DNA of 64,000 nt from Clostridia bacterium (lineage in GTDB: Bacteria; Bacillota; Clostridia; Oscillospirales; CAG-382): assembly GCA_017429165.1 (NCBI GenBank), contig JAFRPL010000032.1, positions 1 to 64,000 on the forward strand, given 5' to 3'. The number at the start of each line of letters is the position of its first letter. Position 1 is the stretch's first letter. Positions 53,482-62,598 of the stretch are shown here, in pieces. The notes below the pieces were generated by a model. It was not told the origin of the DNA, searched no databases, and worked only from the letters and a program-made list of their open reading frames with translations. The position numbers were made by a program, and so were the translations under genes.

Positions 53482-55692
53482 TTATGACGCTCTGTACGCC
53501 AGCTCTGCGTAAACGCTGTAGAAGAACGTGAACATTCTTGCAATAAGGCTGCCGAACAGAAGAATTACGAACATGATGAACGCTGCGCCGACTATCGTTC
53601 CTATGGTTGTGAGTATGTTCTTAGGCAGCGAGTAGTCGTGGATGACCATCATACCGAAGAAGATCAGCATTCCCATCCAGACGACGGCGATCGAGATCAC
53701 CAGTGAGAGGATGCCCATCTCCTCGGCCGTGACTATGTTGGAAAGCCAGATGGTGGGGAGTATGACGATGGGCAGCGGGGTAAGCGCGTAGCAGGATGCG
53801 ACGTAGATATCTTTAAAAGTACCTTCGCCGTCGAACAGTGTGGTAAGGCACCAGTTGGCGGTGACCCACAGCATGAGCGGCAGGACCACGGAAGATATCT
53901 GAATCAAGTAATCGACTCTGCCGCCGCCGGAATTGTACAGATATCCGCGGCCGATCGCCTGATAGACGAACACGAGCACCGTGACCGCCAGGATCACCGT
54001 AGCGCCTCTTACGCCGCCGCGGTTTTCGTGTTTAAGATCCCAGTAGCCGTCGAACGGGTGGAAGATAAGGTGGAAAGCGTACAGCAGCTCTTCCTTGAGC
54101 GTGCGTTTTTCTTTATACACCTTGCCCTGCTCGTTTACTTTGTTTGCGTATTTCAGGAACAGCGCCCAGAACACGCAGAACGCGATTATGACGAGCGGGA
54201 TGATGAGTATGTACTTTTCGACCCACTGCTTTCTGTATTCGCTGTACGCCTTTGAATAGTTGACCACGTCTGTCGCCTGCTTGTAATAGAGCATGGCGTC
54301 TTCGAAGTTGCCTTCGCGGTAAAGCGAATCGGCTATTCCGACGTATGCGGAGTCGAAGTTGTTGTTGAACTGGAGTATGGAACGGTAGTAGTTGACCGCT
54401 TCCTCGTAGTTCTGATCTTCGGTGTTCTGCAGCGCGGCGGCGAGCAGGTCGCCGTATGAAGTGCGCTTGAATACCGAAACGGTGTTCTTGGTACCGTCGA
54501 CCAGGAGCATATTGGTGCCCTGATAGGAAATAGCTATGAGGCTTTGGATAAGACCGTTCTGGTCGCCCTTGTCGCCGAACGCGAACAGGAGCTTGCCGTC
54601 GTTATCGTAAGTGAACACGCGGCTGCGCTTTTTGTCGATTATCGACCACATCCCGTTGGGACCGAGCGCGACGTCGACTATCGTGGAAGCGCCGAATGTT
54701 GAATAAGTGGAGTTGGCGTAGCCACGCACGCTGACCTCGCCGGAAGGCGGGTAGAAACCGTTGCGCTGCATAACGTCGCTGCCCTTGGGGTTGAGCTTTT
54801 TGACGGGAGCATAGTTGGAAGTCTTATCTTTGCTATCAATAGCTGACTGCTGTTTGCTGGCATCGATGGAAGAAAGCGTGACGTAAAGGAAACCGTCGTC
54901 ATCTATGGTTATATTATTATATTCGGTAGGAACATAGGTGATGGTCGCCTTTAACTGTTTCTTCGTCATAAAGCGGCGCAGGAACAGCTGGAACAGGCTG
55001 TAGGTAACTTTCTGCGGCCCGATGAACGCGTTGAACGAGCCGTCGCGGTTGAGCGAGATGACGCCGTAGTTCGTCGTTTGCGAAACGACGTAGATGGTGC
55101 CGGCGGTATCGGTAACGACCCCGATGGGTTTGTAGACCGAGGCTTCCGGGAAAATGTCGCTGGAAGGTTCGGGGACGATGGTCTTGAAGTTGCCGTTCTT
55201 ATCGAAGATGACTATGCGCGATTTGTCGGTATCGGCGACGAGGATCTCGGTATCCGAAACATAGACTCCTTTGGGTCCGGAAAGCGAATCCGGAACGCCC
55301 ATCTGGTTGACGAAGGAGTTGATGACCAGATACAGGTTGTAATCGGCGTCGAGACCGATGACGCGCGAAGTGCCCTCGGTGGAGGAGCCGCTGTCGAGCA
55401 GGTAAACGTAGCCGCGTTTGTCGACGCAGATATCGGCGAGCGCCTGGATGTCTACCCACGAATCGCCGTAGAGCTGAGCCGCCATTTCGTTGACTTTGTT
55501 ATCGAGCCCTGCTTTGATGGTGGCGGAGGAAATGAATTTTTCAAACGTATAAGCGTCGGGGCTGGGCTGCTTGTTGCCGCCGGGGCTGTACGTATAAGTA
55601 TCGTACGGCGAAAGGGCACCGGCGGCGATAGTGCCGAACACGATCACGCAGCAAACCGCAAGAAGTAATACCCGTATAAGCTTGGATCTCAT
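53482..55692 (-). CDS. NHL-propeller / TPR / YIP1 membrane protein
   Basis: 736 aa. Signal or anchor (5-27). An extracytoplasmic NHL-type beta-propeller (about 85-430, for example GPKGVYVSDTEILVADTDKS, KPIGVVTDTAGTIYVVSQTT, NITIDDDGFLYVTLSS). A TPR pair follows (about 440-490, NYEEAVNYYRSILQFNNNFD and NFEDAMLYYKQATDVVNYSK), then one membrane helix, a cytoplasmic linker and a YIP1-like domain of about five membrane helices (565-736, beginning FHPFDGYWDLKHENRGGVRG). It could be a scaffold or gate for the transporter pairs around it. Position 4 of the operon. Confidence 0.82.
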   Translation of the reverse strand: MRSKLIRVLLLAVCCVIVFGTIAAGALSPYDTYTYSPGGNKQPSPDAYTFEKFISSATIKAGLDNKVNEMAAQLYGDSWVDIQALADICVDKRGYVYLLDSGSSTEGTSRVIGLDADYNLYLVINSFVNQMGVPDSLSGPKGVYVSDTEILVADTDKSRIVIFDKNGNFKTIVPEPSSDIFPEASVYKPIGVVTDTAGTIYVVSQTTNYGVISLNRDGSFNAFIGPQKVTYSLFQLFLRRFMTKKQLKATITYVPTEYNNITIDDDGFLYVTLSSIDASKQQSAIDSKDKTSNYAPVKKLNPKGSDVMQRNGFYPPSGEVSVRGYANSTYSTFGASTIVDVALGPNGMWSIIDKKRSRVFTYDNDGKLLFAFGDKGDQNGLIQSLIAISYQGTNMLLVDGTKNTVSVFKRTSYGDLLAAALQNTEDQNYEEAVNYYRSILQFNNNFDSAYVGIADSLYREGNFEDAMLYYKQATDVVNYSKAYSEYRKQWVEKYILIIPLVIIAFCVFWALFLKYANKVNEQGKVYKEKRTLKEELLYAFHLIFHPFDGYWDLKHENRGGVRGATVILAVTVLVFVYQAIGRGYLYNSGGGRVDYLIQISSVVLPLMLWVTANWCLTTLFDGEGTFKDIYVASCYALTPLPIVILPTIWLSNIVTAEEMGILSLVISIAVVWMGMLIFFGMMVIHDYSLPKNILTTIGTIVGAAFIMFVILLFGSLIARMFTFFYSVYAELAYRAS

Positions 55693-55705
55693 CGTATTCC
55701 TCCTT

Positions 55706-56593
55706 TCAGTCTTTCATGCCCGAGCTGGACATCGTTTCGATTATATTGGACTGAGCGATGATGAACACCGTGATAGGAACGATCATCATAACGACCGTGG
55801 AAGCGGCGCTCACGCCCGTCCTGGATATACCGGCGTTGACCAGCTGGCTGATTGCGTAGTTGAATGTTTTGAGCTGTTCGCTGTAGATGTAAGTGCTGGA
55901 ACCGGTGTTCCACAGATCCTTGAACGCGAATATGATAAGCGTGATCCATGCCGGTTTGACCATGGGCATCGCTATGCGCCAGAAGATCTTGGTTTCGGAA
56001 GCGCCGTCGATACGCGCCGATTCAAGCACTTCGTTGGGAACTGAGGTGTCCATGAACTGTTTCATCAGGAACAGGCCGTACGTCGTGCAGCAGGCGGGAA
56101 CGATTATCGCGAGATAAGTATCGATCCAGCCGAGCTTGGACATAAGGATGAAGTTCGTAAGGCCTGCGACCGTTGCGCTGAACATCAGGGAGTAGGTTAT
56201 GATCTTGAACAGGAATTTTCTGCCCGGGAACGGTATCTTGGCGAGAGCGTACGCCGAATACGAGGAAAGGAGCACGTTGCCGGCGGTACCTACTACCGAA
56301 ATGAAAATGGTGTTGAAGATGTACCTGGAGAACGGGACCCAGCTGTCGCCCATCAGGCGGAACAGGTCTTTGAAGTTTTTGAACGTGGGGTTGACCGGGA
56401 AGAGACGGGGCGGGAACACCCAGAACTCTTCGAGCGGTTTGAACGACTGCCCTATTGCGTATATGAGAGGCAGTACCATGAGAGCGCCGAAAATTGCGAG
56501 TATGATATAAATGCCGATATCGCCTTTTGTGGAACGGTTGACCGAACGCTTGAACCGTTCTTTGGGCTGTTTGTTTTTCTTGAACAAAGCCAT
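55706..56593 (-). CDS. Carbohydrate ABC permease, MalG-like (first pair)
   Basis: 295 aa, six membrane helices, EAA loop ESARIDGASETKIFWRIAMP. Basic N terminus (KKNKQPKERFKRSVNRSTKG). AAAGGTGGG precedes the ATG, one base after the stop of its MalF-like partner. Confidence 0.93.
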   Translation of the reverse strand: MALFKKNKQPKERFKRSVNRSTKGDIGIYIILAIFGALMVLPLIYAIGQSFKPLEEFWVFPPRLFPVNPTFKNFKDLFRLMGDSWVPFSRYIFNTIFISVVGTAGNVLLSSYSAYALAKIPFPGRKFLFKIITYSLMFSATVAGLTNFILMSKLGWIDTYLAIIVPACCTTYGLFLMKQFMDTSVPNEVLESARIDGASETKIFWRIAMPMVKPAWITLIIFAFKDLWNTGSSTYIYSEQLKTFNYAISQLVNAGISRTGVSAASTVVMMIVPITVFIIAQSNIIETMSSSGMKD

Positions 56594-56594
56594 A

Positions 56595-57539
56595 TCACGT
56601 ACCCACCTTTCTCAGCAGCTTATTGACAAGGAGGTTGGCGCCGATCATCATAAGGAACAGCAGCGTGGCGATAGCCGACGCGTAGCCCATTTCGAAACGG
56701 GACCAGCCGTAGTCTTCGAGGTGGTGCATTATCGTCCACGCGCAGTAGTTTGGCGACGGGAACCCGACCAGCGCCGTGATGACGCCGCCGAATCCGAAAG
56801 CGCCGGTGATGGCGAGTATTGCGGAAAGGAGCAGCTGCGGACGCATATACGGGAGCGTTATGAACCAGAGCTCCTGCCAGCGGTTTTTTACGCCGTCGAC
56901 CGCGCCCGCTTCGTAAAGCGAACGGTCAACGACCTGGAAGCCGGCGATAAGGGTGAGGAACGAGGTACCCAAGCTGGTCCACAGAGCGACCGCTATGATA
57001 AGCGGGACGATGTATTTTTCGTTCTGGAACCACAGAATAGGTTTGTTGATAAGTCCCAGTTTGGTGAGCCACGCGTTTGCGAACCCGTACTGGTCGCCGG
57101 AGAACACGACTGTCCAAATAAGGTACACGCTGCCGGAAATGGACGGCGCGTAGAACAGCAGCGTTACGAACGCTCTGATCTTAGGTCTGAGTTCGTTGAT
57201 GAACCAGGCGAAGAACAGCGAAAGCAGATACGAACCGGGCCCCGTGACCGCCGCGAACACCAGAGTGTTTTTGATCGCGAGCAGGAATATCTCGTCGTCG
57301 AGGAAGAGCCTTATGTAGTTATCCATGAATACCCATTTGGGCCATTCAAGCATATTGAATGTCGTAAAGCCGAGCAGGAACGAAAGCACGACGGGAACTA
57401 CCGTGAACATAAAGAACAGGATGAAGAACGGGGCGACCATAAGGTACGCGACTTTGTATTTCTTCATTTCGCGAATAGTCCACTGAGTTTTTGTCATGTC
57501 TGCGCGGATAACGACTGTTTCGTTGTTTTTCTTTGACAT
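56595..57539 (-). CDS. Carbohydrate ABC permease, MalF-like (first pair)
   Basis: 314 aa, six membrane helices, EAA loop EAGAVDGVKNRWQELWFITL. GGGAGGAG precedes the ATG. Directly downstream of the solute-binding protein gene, as usual for binding protein-MalF-MalG order. No ATP-binding subunit follows, so a shared ATPase such as MsmK would have to be supplied from elsewhere. Confidence 0.93.
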   Translation of the reverse strand: MSKKNNETVVIRADMTKTQWTIREMKKYKVAYLMVAPFFILFFMFTVVPVVLSFLLGFTTFNMLEWPKWVFMDNYIRLFLDDEIFLLAIKNTLVFAAVTGPGSYLLSLFFAWFINELRPKIRAFVTLLFYAPSISGSVYLIWTVVFSGDQYGFANAWLTKLGLINKPILWFQNEKYIVPLIIAVALWTSLGTSFLTLIAGFQVVDRSLYEAGAVDGVKNRWQELWFITLPYMRPQLLLSAILAITGAFGFGGVITALVGFPSPNYCAWTIMHHLEDYGWSRFEMGYASAIATLLFLMMIGANLLVNKLLRKVGT

Positions 57540-57560
57540 TTCATTAACTCCTCCCTTCGC

Positions 57561-60500
57561 TTAATCGTTTTCCTGAGCTTCGGCTTCGAGCGCTGCGAAA
57601 TCCTCTGCCACGAGCAGGCCGAATTCCTTGCGCTTTCTCGAAAGCTCGCTGTTGATGTTGACTATGTAAGACTGCATTTCGGTTACAGGGTTTGCGTGAT
57701 CGTTGTAAACGTCCAGGAACGCGAACGAAGTGTAACGTCCTATGATGTAGCTGCCCGGGAATTCGGGAGTGCATTCGACGGCGTTGAACTGTGCCGCAAG
57801 GTTATCCATTTCGTCCTTGGACCAGGACATGGTGGCGAGAGCTTCGAGGTTGGCGGTCGCCTGTTTTGCGGAAGGCCCGAGGAGCGCTTCCATCTCGTTT
57901 GCAAAGGTGGCCTGGATGTTGGCGCTGGTCCACCACTGCATGAAGATCCATGCGGAAAACGCGTTGTCGTCGGAAACGCTGCGCATCATCATCATAGTGG
58001 AAATTGTCGCGACCGTGGTGTTGTCGATGGTCTTGCCGTCTTCGAGCACCGTACCGGGCAGCGGGGTGAATTCCCAGAGGCCCGCGATCTCGGGCGCGAA
58101 GACTATGAGCGTGTTATAGGTGCTTGCGTAGTCGGCGACCGCAAGCGGCATCGTGCCGTCTCTGAAACGGTCTGCAAGCGCGTAAGACACGGGGAAATCG
58201 TAAGAAGTGAAATACTGGCAGACCTGTTTGAACGCCGCGAGCGAAGCGTTGGAGTCGAGGTTGATCGTCATACCGTCGGTCTTGGGAAGGACGTTGCCTT
58301 CGTCGTCGTAATACACGTTCTCGGTGTATTTGCCGGTGGCTTCGTCGTAACCGAACAGGTCGGGATACCGGGTAAGATAATCATCGTAATTACCCATATC
58401 GTAAAGCGGTTCGCCGACCTGATACATAAGTATCATCGATCCGCCCGTACCGGTCGGGAAACCGACGTTGAGGTTCCTCGCCTGAAGCGCGGAGCTGACG
58501 TCGCGGAATTCGTCCCAGTTATTGGGGACTTCAAGCCCCATTTCGACGAATATGTCTTTGCGGTAGAACATCATCGGGAACGACATCGTCACCGGGAGGG
58601 CGTACGTTTCGCCGTACAGAGTGACCGGCGTCTTTGCCGAAGGAGCGAAGCGCGCGAAGACTTCGTCGAACGTGGAGACCTTGTCGAGGATGCCGCTGTA
58701 GGCGGGATTGTCCTTGAAACGGCTGAAATCGTTGAAATTGTAACCGTGTTCTTCGGAGTTCAGCGAAAGGACCGCCGAGCGGATGGCATAGTTGACAGGA
58801 GTGGTCTGATCTATGTTCATTGCCACGTCGGGACCGGTGCCGGCAAGCGTTGCGGGAAGCAGCGTGCCGCCTATGACCAGTTTGACCGTGACGGGTATGT
58901 TGTATTTTTCCATAAAGTCGTCGTCGACAAGGCGTTTGATGATCTGCGCCTGGTCACGGCTGGAAGCGGTCCACACTTCGATGGCGGCGTTCTCTGTGGC
59001 TTTGAGCGTCTCTTCATCGATTTCGGTGGTGGAGCTTATGGAGTTGTAATCCGAAAAGAAGGAGGCGATGAATTTGCTGAATTCGCTGCCGAGGTTCTTG
59101 AAGAACCCCGCTTCAGCGTCCGGGAGCTCAGCGTCGACCGGCTGTATGACTATATAGTCGAGCGTGAGCGGCTGGCTCTGGTTGGAGGTCAGCCATGAAC
59201 CCAGCGCCGCGAGGTAGTCTTTCATAGTGTCGAGCGTGGCGGCGATCTTGTCGGGCTGCTTGCCCATACGCTCGAATACGAGCGCGACGCGCTCGAGCGT
59301 ACCGTTATTGCTGCCGGTGACGCCGGTGATGGCGGTGAGGTCGGCGGAGATCTGATACAGATCGGCGGCGGCCTTCTTGAGCCCCTTGAGCACGTCCGGC
59401 ATTATCTTTTCGAAACCGTAATCGCGGTATTCGTCGGGATCCGGGCCGGTGAGCATGAGGATCTTTCTGTAATAGGCGTTGCTGGAGGTGAGGATAGTTT
59501 CGACACGGCTGAGTATGGAAGACATATCGCCGAGCACGACTTCGAACTTGATGTTGTTGACGCCTTTTTTGAGGTAGAACTTGAAACTGTCGCCTTCTTT
59601 GACGGCGAGCCCGTCGTACAGGCCGCCGACCTGCCAGGAATCTTTATAGTTGAAACGGCAGTTGAGCGCCTCGGCGAAAGGCACTTCCCCGTTGATGTAG
59701 ATCTTGCGGGAAACGTACATACCTTCCATCATGCTCTGCTTGTACCTGAGCACTATGTTGTAGAAACCGTCCTCGGGGACGACGACGTCATATTCGACCC
59801 ACTGGCCGACGTAAGTCCATTTGTCGCCGCCGATGGAGTTGAGGCGCTGGAGCGCCGCGTCCTGCGGTTCGGTGATGGCGGAAGTTCTGTCGTTGAGCTG
59901 ATATATGGTCTTATCCGAAGTGTTGGTGGGATATTCGGCCTGGATCTTGAAGGTCTCGCTGCCGGAATAATCCTTTGCGCCCTGCGCCGTGTAAGCGGCG
60001 ATGTAATCGGAATAAGCGGGGATATCGTCGTTGGGAACGAGGCGGATGCTCTTAATGGCAACAGGCTCGCGGATGGTGGAAAGCGTGAGCACGTGGCTGC
60101 CTTTGGTGAAAGCGAAACGGAGCGCGCCGTTGTTATATCCGGATGAATCCTGCACTTTTACGGTCACCCATTCGGGCGAGAGCGTTTTTGCGGGTTTCAT
60201 TTCGTTGCCGTTGTTATCACGCTGGAAGATACGGTTGACCTGCGTCTGATCGCGTACGGATTCGACGAACAGAGGATCGTCGGTTCCGTAGCTGATCTTT
60301 TTGCCGGTTTCGTCGTAAACGCATTTGTAATCGTCGTTGACGACGTAGTAAGAATCGTACCAGCTTCTGGAAAGCTTGATGGAACGCGCCTCTTTGAAAG
60401 GTACGGCGCCATCAATGAGGATGATCCTTTCGATATTGGTCGATTTGCCCTCGGCGATCACGTTGCCGGAACTGTCAGATACCACTGCGTTGCCGGTCCA

Positions 60501-60914
60501 GTATTCGATCTCGATGCAGTAAAACGCATCGTCGGGTATGTCGACATCAAAAGATATTTTGCCGTCGTCAGCGGCCAAAAGGATCTTTCCGTCAGTGCCG
60601 TATTCGCCGCCCTCGGCGTATAGATACGTGGCGGTGGTGTTTTCGGCATTGCACTTGGTAATGTCGATCTCTACGGTTTTCTGCGCGTTCGAAAGGTCGG
60701 CGTGTTCGGCGAGATACGCCGAATACGACATAGACGTGAGAACGCTGCGGATCTCCGAAAGAGAGGTTCTTACAAGCGAATCGGACCCGTTTACGCTTTC
60801 GACGAGAGCGCTTGCGGTGATCCCGGCATCGAACAAGCCACAGCCCGTTACCAGGATGAGCAGCGCAAGTAAAACGGAAGCGATCCGCTTGAGCGGTTTC
60901 TTGATTTTGCTCAT
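57561..60914 (-). CDS. Giant solute-binding lipoprotein with two carbohydrate-binding-like modules
   Basis: 1117 aa. Lipobox LVTGC (Cys about residue 25). Two beta-sandwich, CBM6/35-like modules follow (about 70-290, with ISFDVDIPDDAFYCIEIEYW, and about 310-470, with TYVGQWVEYDVVVPEDGFYN and KKGVNNIKFEVVLGDM). A helical spacer (about 470-670) leads to a family-1 solute-binding domain (about 670-1100, AAIEVWTASSRDQAQIIKRL, GTGPDVAMNIDQTTPVNYAI, ETYALPVTMSFPMMFYRKDI). The ATG at 60914 follows AGGAGGA. Ordinary sugar-binding proteins are about 430 aa. First gene of the operon; expected on the outer face of the membrane. Confidence 0.88.
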   Translation of the reverse strand: MSKIKKPLKRIASVLLALLILVTGCGLFDAGITASALVESVNGSDSLVRTSLSEIRSVLTSMSYSAYLAEHADLSNAQKTVEIDITKCNAENTTATYLYAEGGEYGTDGKILLAADDGKISFDVDIPDDAFYCIEIEYWTGNAVVSDSSGNVIAEGKSTNIERIILIDGAVPFKEARSIKLSRSWYDSYYVVNDDYKCVYDETGKKISYGTDDPLFVESVRDQTQVNRIFQRDNNGNEMKPAKTLSPEWVTVKVQDSSGYNNGALRFAFTKGSHVLTLSTIREPVAIKSIRLVPNDDIPAYSDYIAAYTAQGAKDYSGSETFKIQAEYPTNTSDKTIYQLNDRTSAITEPQDAALQRLNSIGGDKWTYVGQWVEYDVVVPEDGFYNIVLRYKQSMMEGMYVSRKIYINGEVPFAEALNCRFNYKDSWQVGGLYDGLAVKEGDSFKFYLKKGVNNIKFEVVLGDMSSILSRVETILTSSNAYYRKILMLTGPDPDEYRDYGFEKIMPDVLKGLKKAAADLYQISADLTAITGVTGSNNGTLERVALVFERMGKQPDKIAATLDTMKDYLAALGSWLTSNQSQPLTLDYIVIQPVDAELPDAEAGFFKNLGSEFSKFIASFFSDYNSISSTTEIDEETLKATENAAIEVWTASSRDQAQIIKRLVDDDFMEKYNIPVTVKLVIGGTLLPATLAGTGPDVAMNIDQTTPVNYAIRSAVLSLNSEEHGYNFNDFSRFKDNPAYSGILDKVSTFDEVFARFAPSAKTPVTLYGETYALPVTMSFPMMFYRKDIFVEMGLEVPNNWDEFRDVSSALQARNLNVGFPTGTGGSMILMYQVGEPLYDMGNYDDYLTRYPDLFGYDEATGKYTENVYYDDEGNVLPKTDGMTINLDSNASLAAFKQVCQYFTSYDFPVSYALADRFRDGTMPLAVADYASTYNTLIVFAPEIAGLWEFTPLPGTVLEDGKTIDNTTVATISTMMMMRSVSDDNAFSAWIFMQWWTSANIQATFANEMEALLGPSAKQATANLEALATMSWSKDEMDNLAAQFNAVECTPEFPGSYIIGRYTSFAFLDVYNDHANPVTEMQSYIVNINSELSRKRKEFGLLVAEDFAALEAEAQEND

Positions 60915-60988
60915 AGAATGTCCTCCTGCGTGAGAATTTGCAAAGCTACACCCGGTCATGGTACGACCAAGTATAATTAGATATGATG

Positions 60989-61017
60989 ATTATAACGTTT
61001 TTTTGTCAATTTGTCAA
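60989..61017 (-). promoter_or_regulatory. Promoter of the ABC/YIP1/DUF5696 operon
   Basis: Minus strand TTGACA (61012-61017), 17-bp spacer, TATAAT (60989-60994), about 75 bp before the first start codon. Confidence 0.88.
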
Positions 61018-61455
61018 GAGTGCATATATAATAAGAAGGTTTTTTGGTGATTATTTACCTATTCGGCGCCGGTTCACACTTTATTAATATTTTTCGACCG
61101 TCAACGTTATGTGCAATTTGCAAAAAAACGTTTTTGGGCAAAACCGTTATTTGTCGATTACTTGTACCGCAGGCAAAAGGAACGACCGCACGAAAAACCG
61201 CCAATATCACAAGAAATGCGGGCATTTTGCGCTTGAACGCCGTTTTGATGCGGCGCTCTTTCAAGCGCAATTGCAAAGTTTGTTAACAAAAGAATATAAA
61301 CAAAAAATTACAGTTCCGCCAACGCGAAACTGTAAATTTGTGCTATGAAGATTTTTGCGGGCTCGATCGCCCCGGAATTTATGGTGTTTTTGCACAAAAA
61401 CGCAGGCGATTTTTTTTACATCGTAGCGCTATGCACAAAACATTTGTTTGCGACG
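61018..61455. other. Intergenic stretch
   Basis: About 440 bp, AT-rich, without a supportable gene. It contains the terminator at 61308-61335. Short frames on both strands lack ribosome binding sites and recognisable motifs. No known regulator-binding site could be assigned. Confidence 0.5.
61308..61335 (-). terminator. Intrinsic terminator after the VanY-like gene
   Basis: TTACAGTT (61308-61315) and AACTGTAA (61328-61335) with an inner CG pair; on the minus strand the stem is followed by TTTTTTG. Confidence 0.65.
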
Positions 61456-62511
61456 TTATTCCCCTGACAGATCGCCTGCGCCGAGCGTGAGAGTCACGAT
61501 GAAGCCGGCGACGTTATCGCCGGAGATCTCGTAATCGGCGCCTTCGGGGATCTTGATCTGGGTTTCGCCTTCGGGGTTCGCCGGGACGTAATAGATGGCG
61601 TAATCGATGCCGTCGCAGGTGGTCTCGTACTTGCTTTCGTATGAAAATCTGCGGCAAAAATCTATGTATTCTTCGAGGCAGTAATTGTTGACATAGATAA
61701 GATACGCGTGCGGGACGCCCACATAGCGGTAAAGCGAATTGTTGGCGTCATGTCCGGTGAGACCTTTTTTACCTTCGGGATAGCGCTTGACGAAGCCGTA
61801 GAACATGCAGTTTTCGTCGAGCCACTGGAACTTGCCTTCGCCGAGTTTGCCCGCGGAAGAAGGATAAACGGTGCATTTGAACGAGTAACCGGTGTTGAGA
61901 TCGCTTTCGCCCGGGCCGTCGACGTCTTTGCCTTCGTCATACAGTTTTTTCTGCGCGTCGTACGAACGGAAACCCGTGGTGACGGTCAGCGCGGTGCTGC
62001 CCGTATATGCGGAAAGCGCGTTCAGAAGTTCCTGCATATGCGTCATGGTATCTCTGCCGATGGTGATGTCGGAATCGCGCACGCCGAAAGTTTTGGATGT
62101 ACGCGATTTATACACGTTGACCACGGAAGCGGCGGTGGGATTGACGTCGAAATCGTAACGGTATGCCGGATTCACTATAATCAGCGGACCCTTGTGCATA
62201 TCCTCGGCTTCGAGCAGTATGATGCGGTACGGATCCTCGGCGCCCTGCGAATAGTCGCCCGAAATCTCGGTATAGCCGGAATTCTCGGAAACGTCGGATT
62301 CGACGCCGCTTTCTTCCGTTCCCGATTCATCCGAAACCACAGACACGTCTGACGGCTCTTCGGAAGAAAGCTCGGACGATTTGTCGATGACGAATTTGGC
62401 CAGGAGCACCGAAAGAATCACCACGATGACGGCAAAACTCGCCACTATCGCGATAAGGTTGATAAAGCCGTAGCTTTCTTTTCTGTTGGGTTTACCGCTC
62501 ATCTGTACCAT
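61456..62511 (-). CDS. Membrane-anchored VanY/DD-carboxypeptidase-like protein lacking the active site
   Basis: 351 aa. N-terminal membrane helix (about 17-40), Ser/Glu-rich spacer, then a LAS/VanY-type domain (about 95-310: VTTGFRSYDAQKKLYDEG, NCMFYGFVKRYPEGKKGLTG, LYRYVGVPHAYLIYVNNYCL). In active members the motifs are SxHxxGxAxD and EPWHxRYVG. Here they read SDLNTGYSFK and NNSLYRYVG, so both zinc His, the zinc Asp and the catalytic Glu appear replaced. It is probably a non-catalytic wall-peptide binding or regulatory protein. It follows nifJ after a GC-rich hairpin. Confidence 0.82.
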   Translation of the reverse strand: MVQMSGKPNRKESYGFINLIAIVASFAVIVVILSVLLAKFVIDKSSELSSEEPSDVSVVSDESGTEESGVESDVSENSGYTEISGDYSQGAEDPYRIILLEAEDMHKGPLIIVNPAYRYDFDVNPTAASVVNVYKSRTSKTFGVRDSDITIGRDTMTHMQELLNALSAYTGSTALTVTTGFRSYDAQKKLYDEGKDVDGPGESDLNTGYSFKCTVYPSSAGKLGEGKFQWLDENCMFYGFVKRYPEGKKGLTGHDANNSLYRYVGVPHAYLIYVNNYCLEEYIDFCRRFSYESKYETTCDGIDYAIYYVPANPEGETQIKIPEGADYEISGDNVAGFIVTLTLGAGDLSGE

Positions 62512-62536
62512 CCTTTCGTTGCGGCGATTGGGATTT

Positions 62537-62568
62537 GCACAGGCGCGGGCGCAGCGCCCGCGCCTGTG
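62537..62568. repeat. Very GC-rich perfect hairpin downstream of nifJ
   Basis: GCACAGGCGCGGGC and GCCCGCGCCTGTGC are complementary over 14 bp with a minimal loop, between nifJ and the VanY-like gene. There is no T-run on either side, so Rho-independent termination would be inefficient; an RNA-stability or processing role is possible. Confidence 0.6.
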
Positions 62569-62598
62569 CGTGTCTTCAGGGGGACTTTAACGCGGGAC

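Noticed and set aside
57696-59198. 500-codon plus-strand open frame antisense to the giant binding protein
   Set aside because: Composition is typical of a shadow frame; no start signal or domain, while the minus strand carries a clear lipoprotein.
61055-61276. 73-codon minus-strand frame between the operon promoter and the VanY-like gene
   Set aside because: No ribosome binding site or recognisable motif, and its composition matches the surrounding intergenic DNA.
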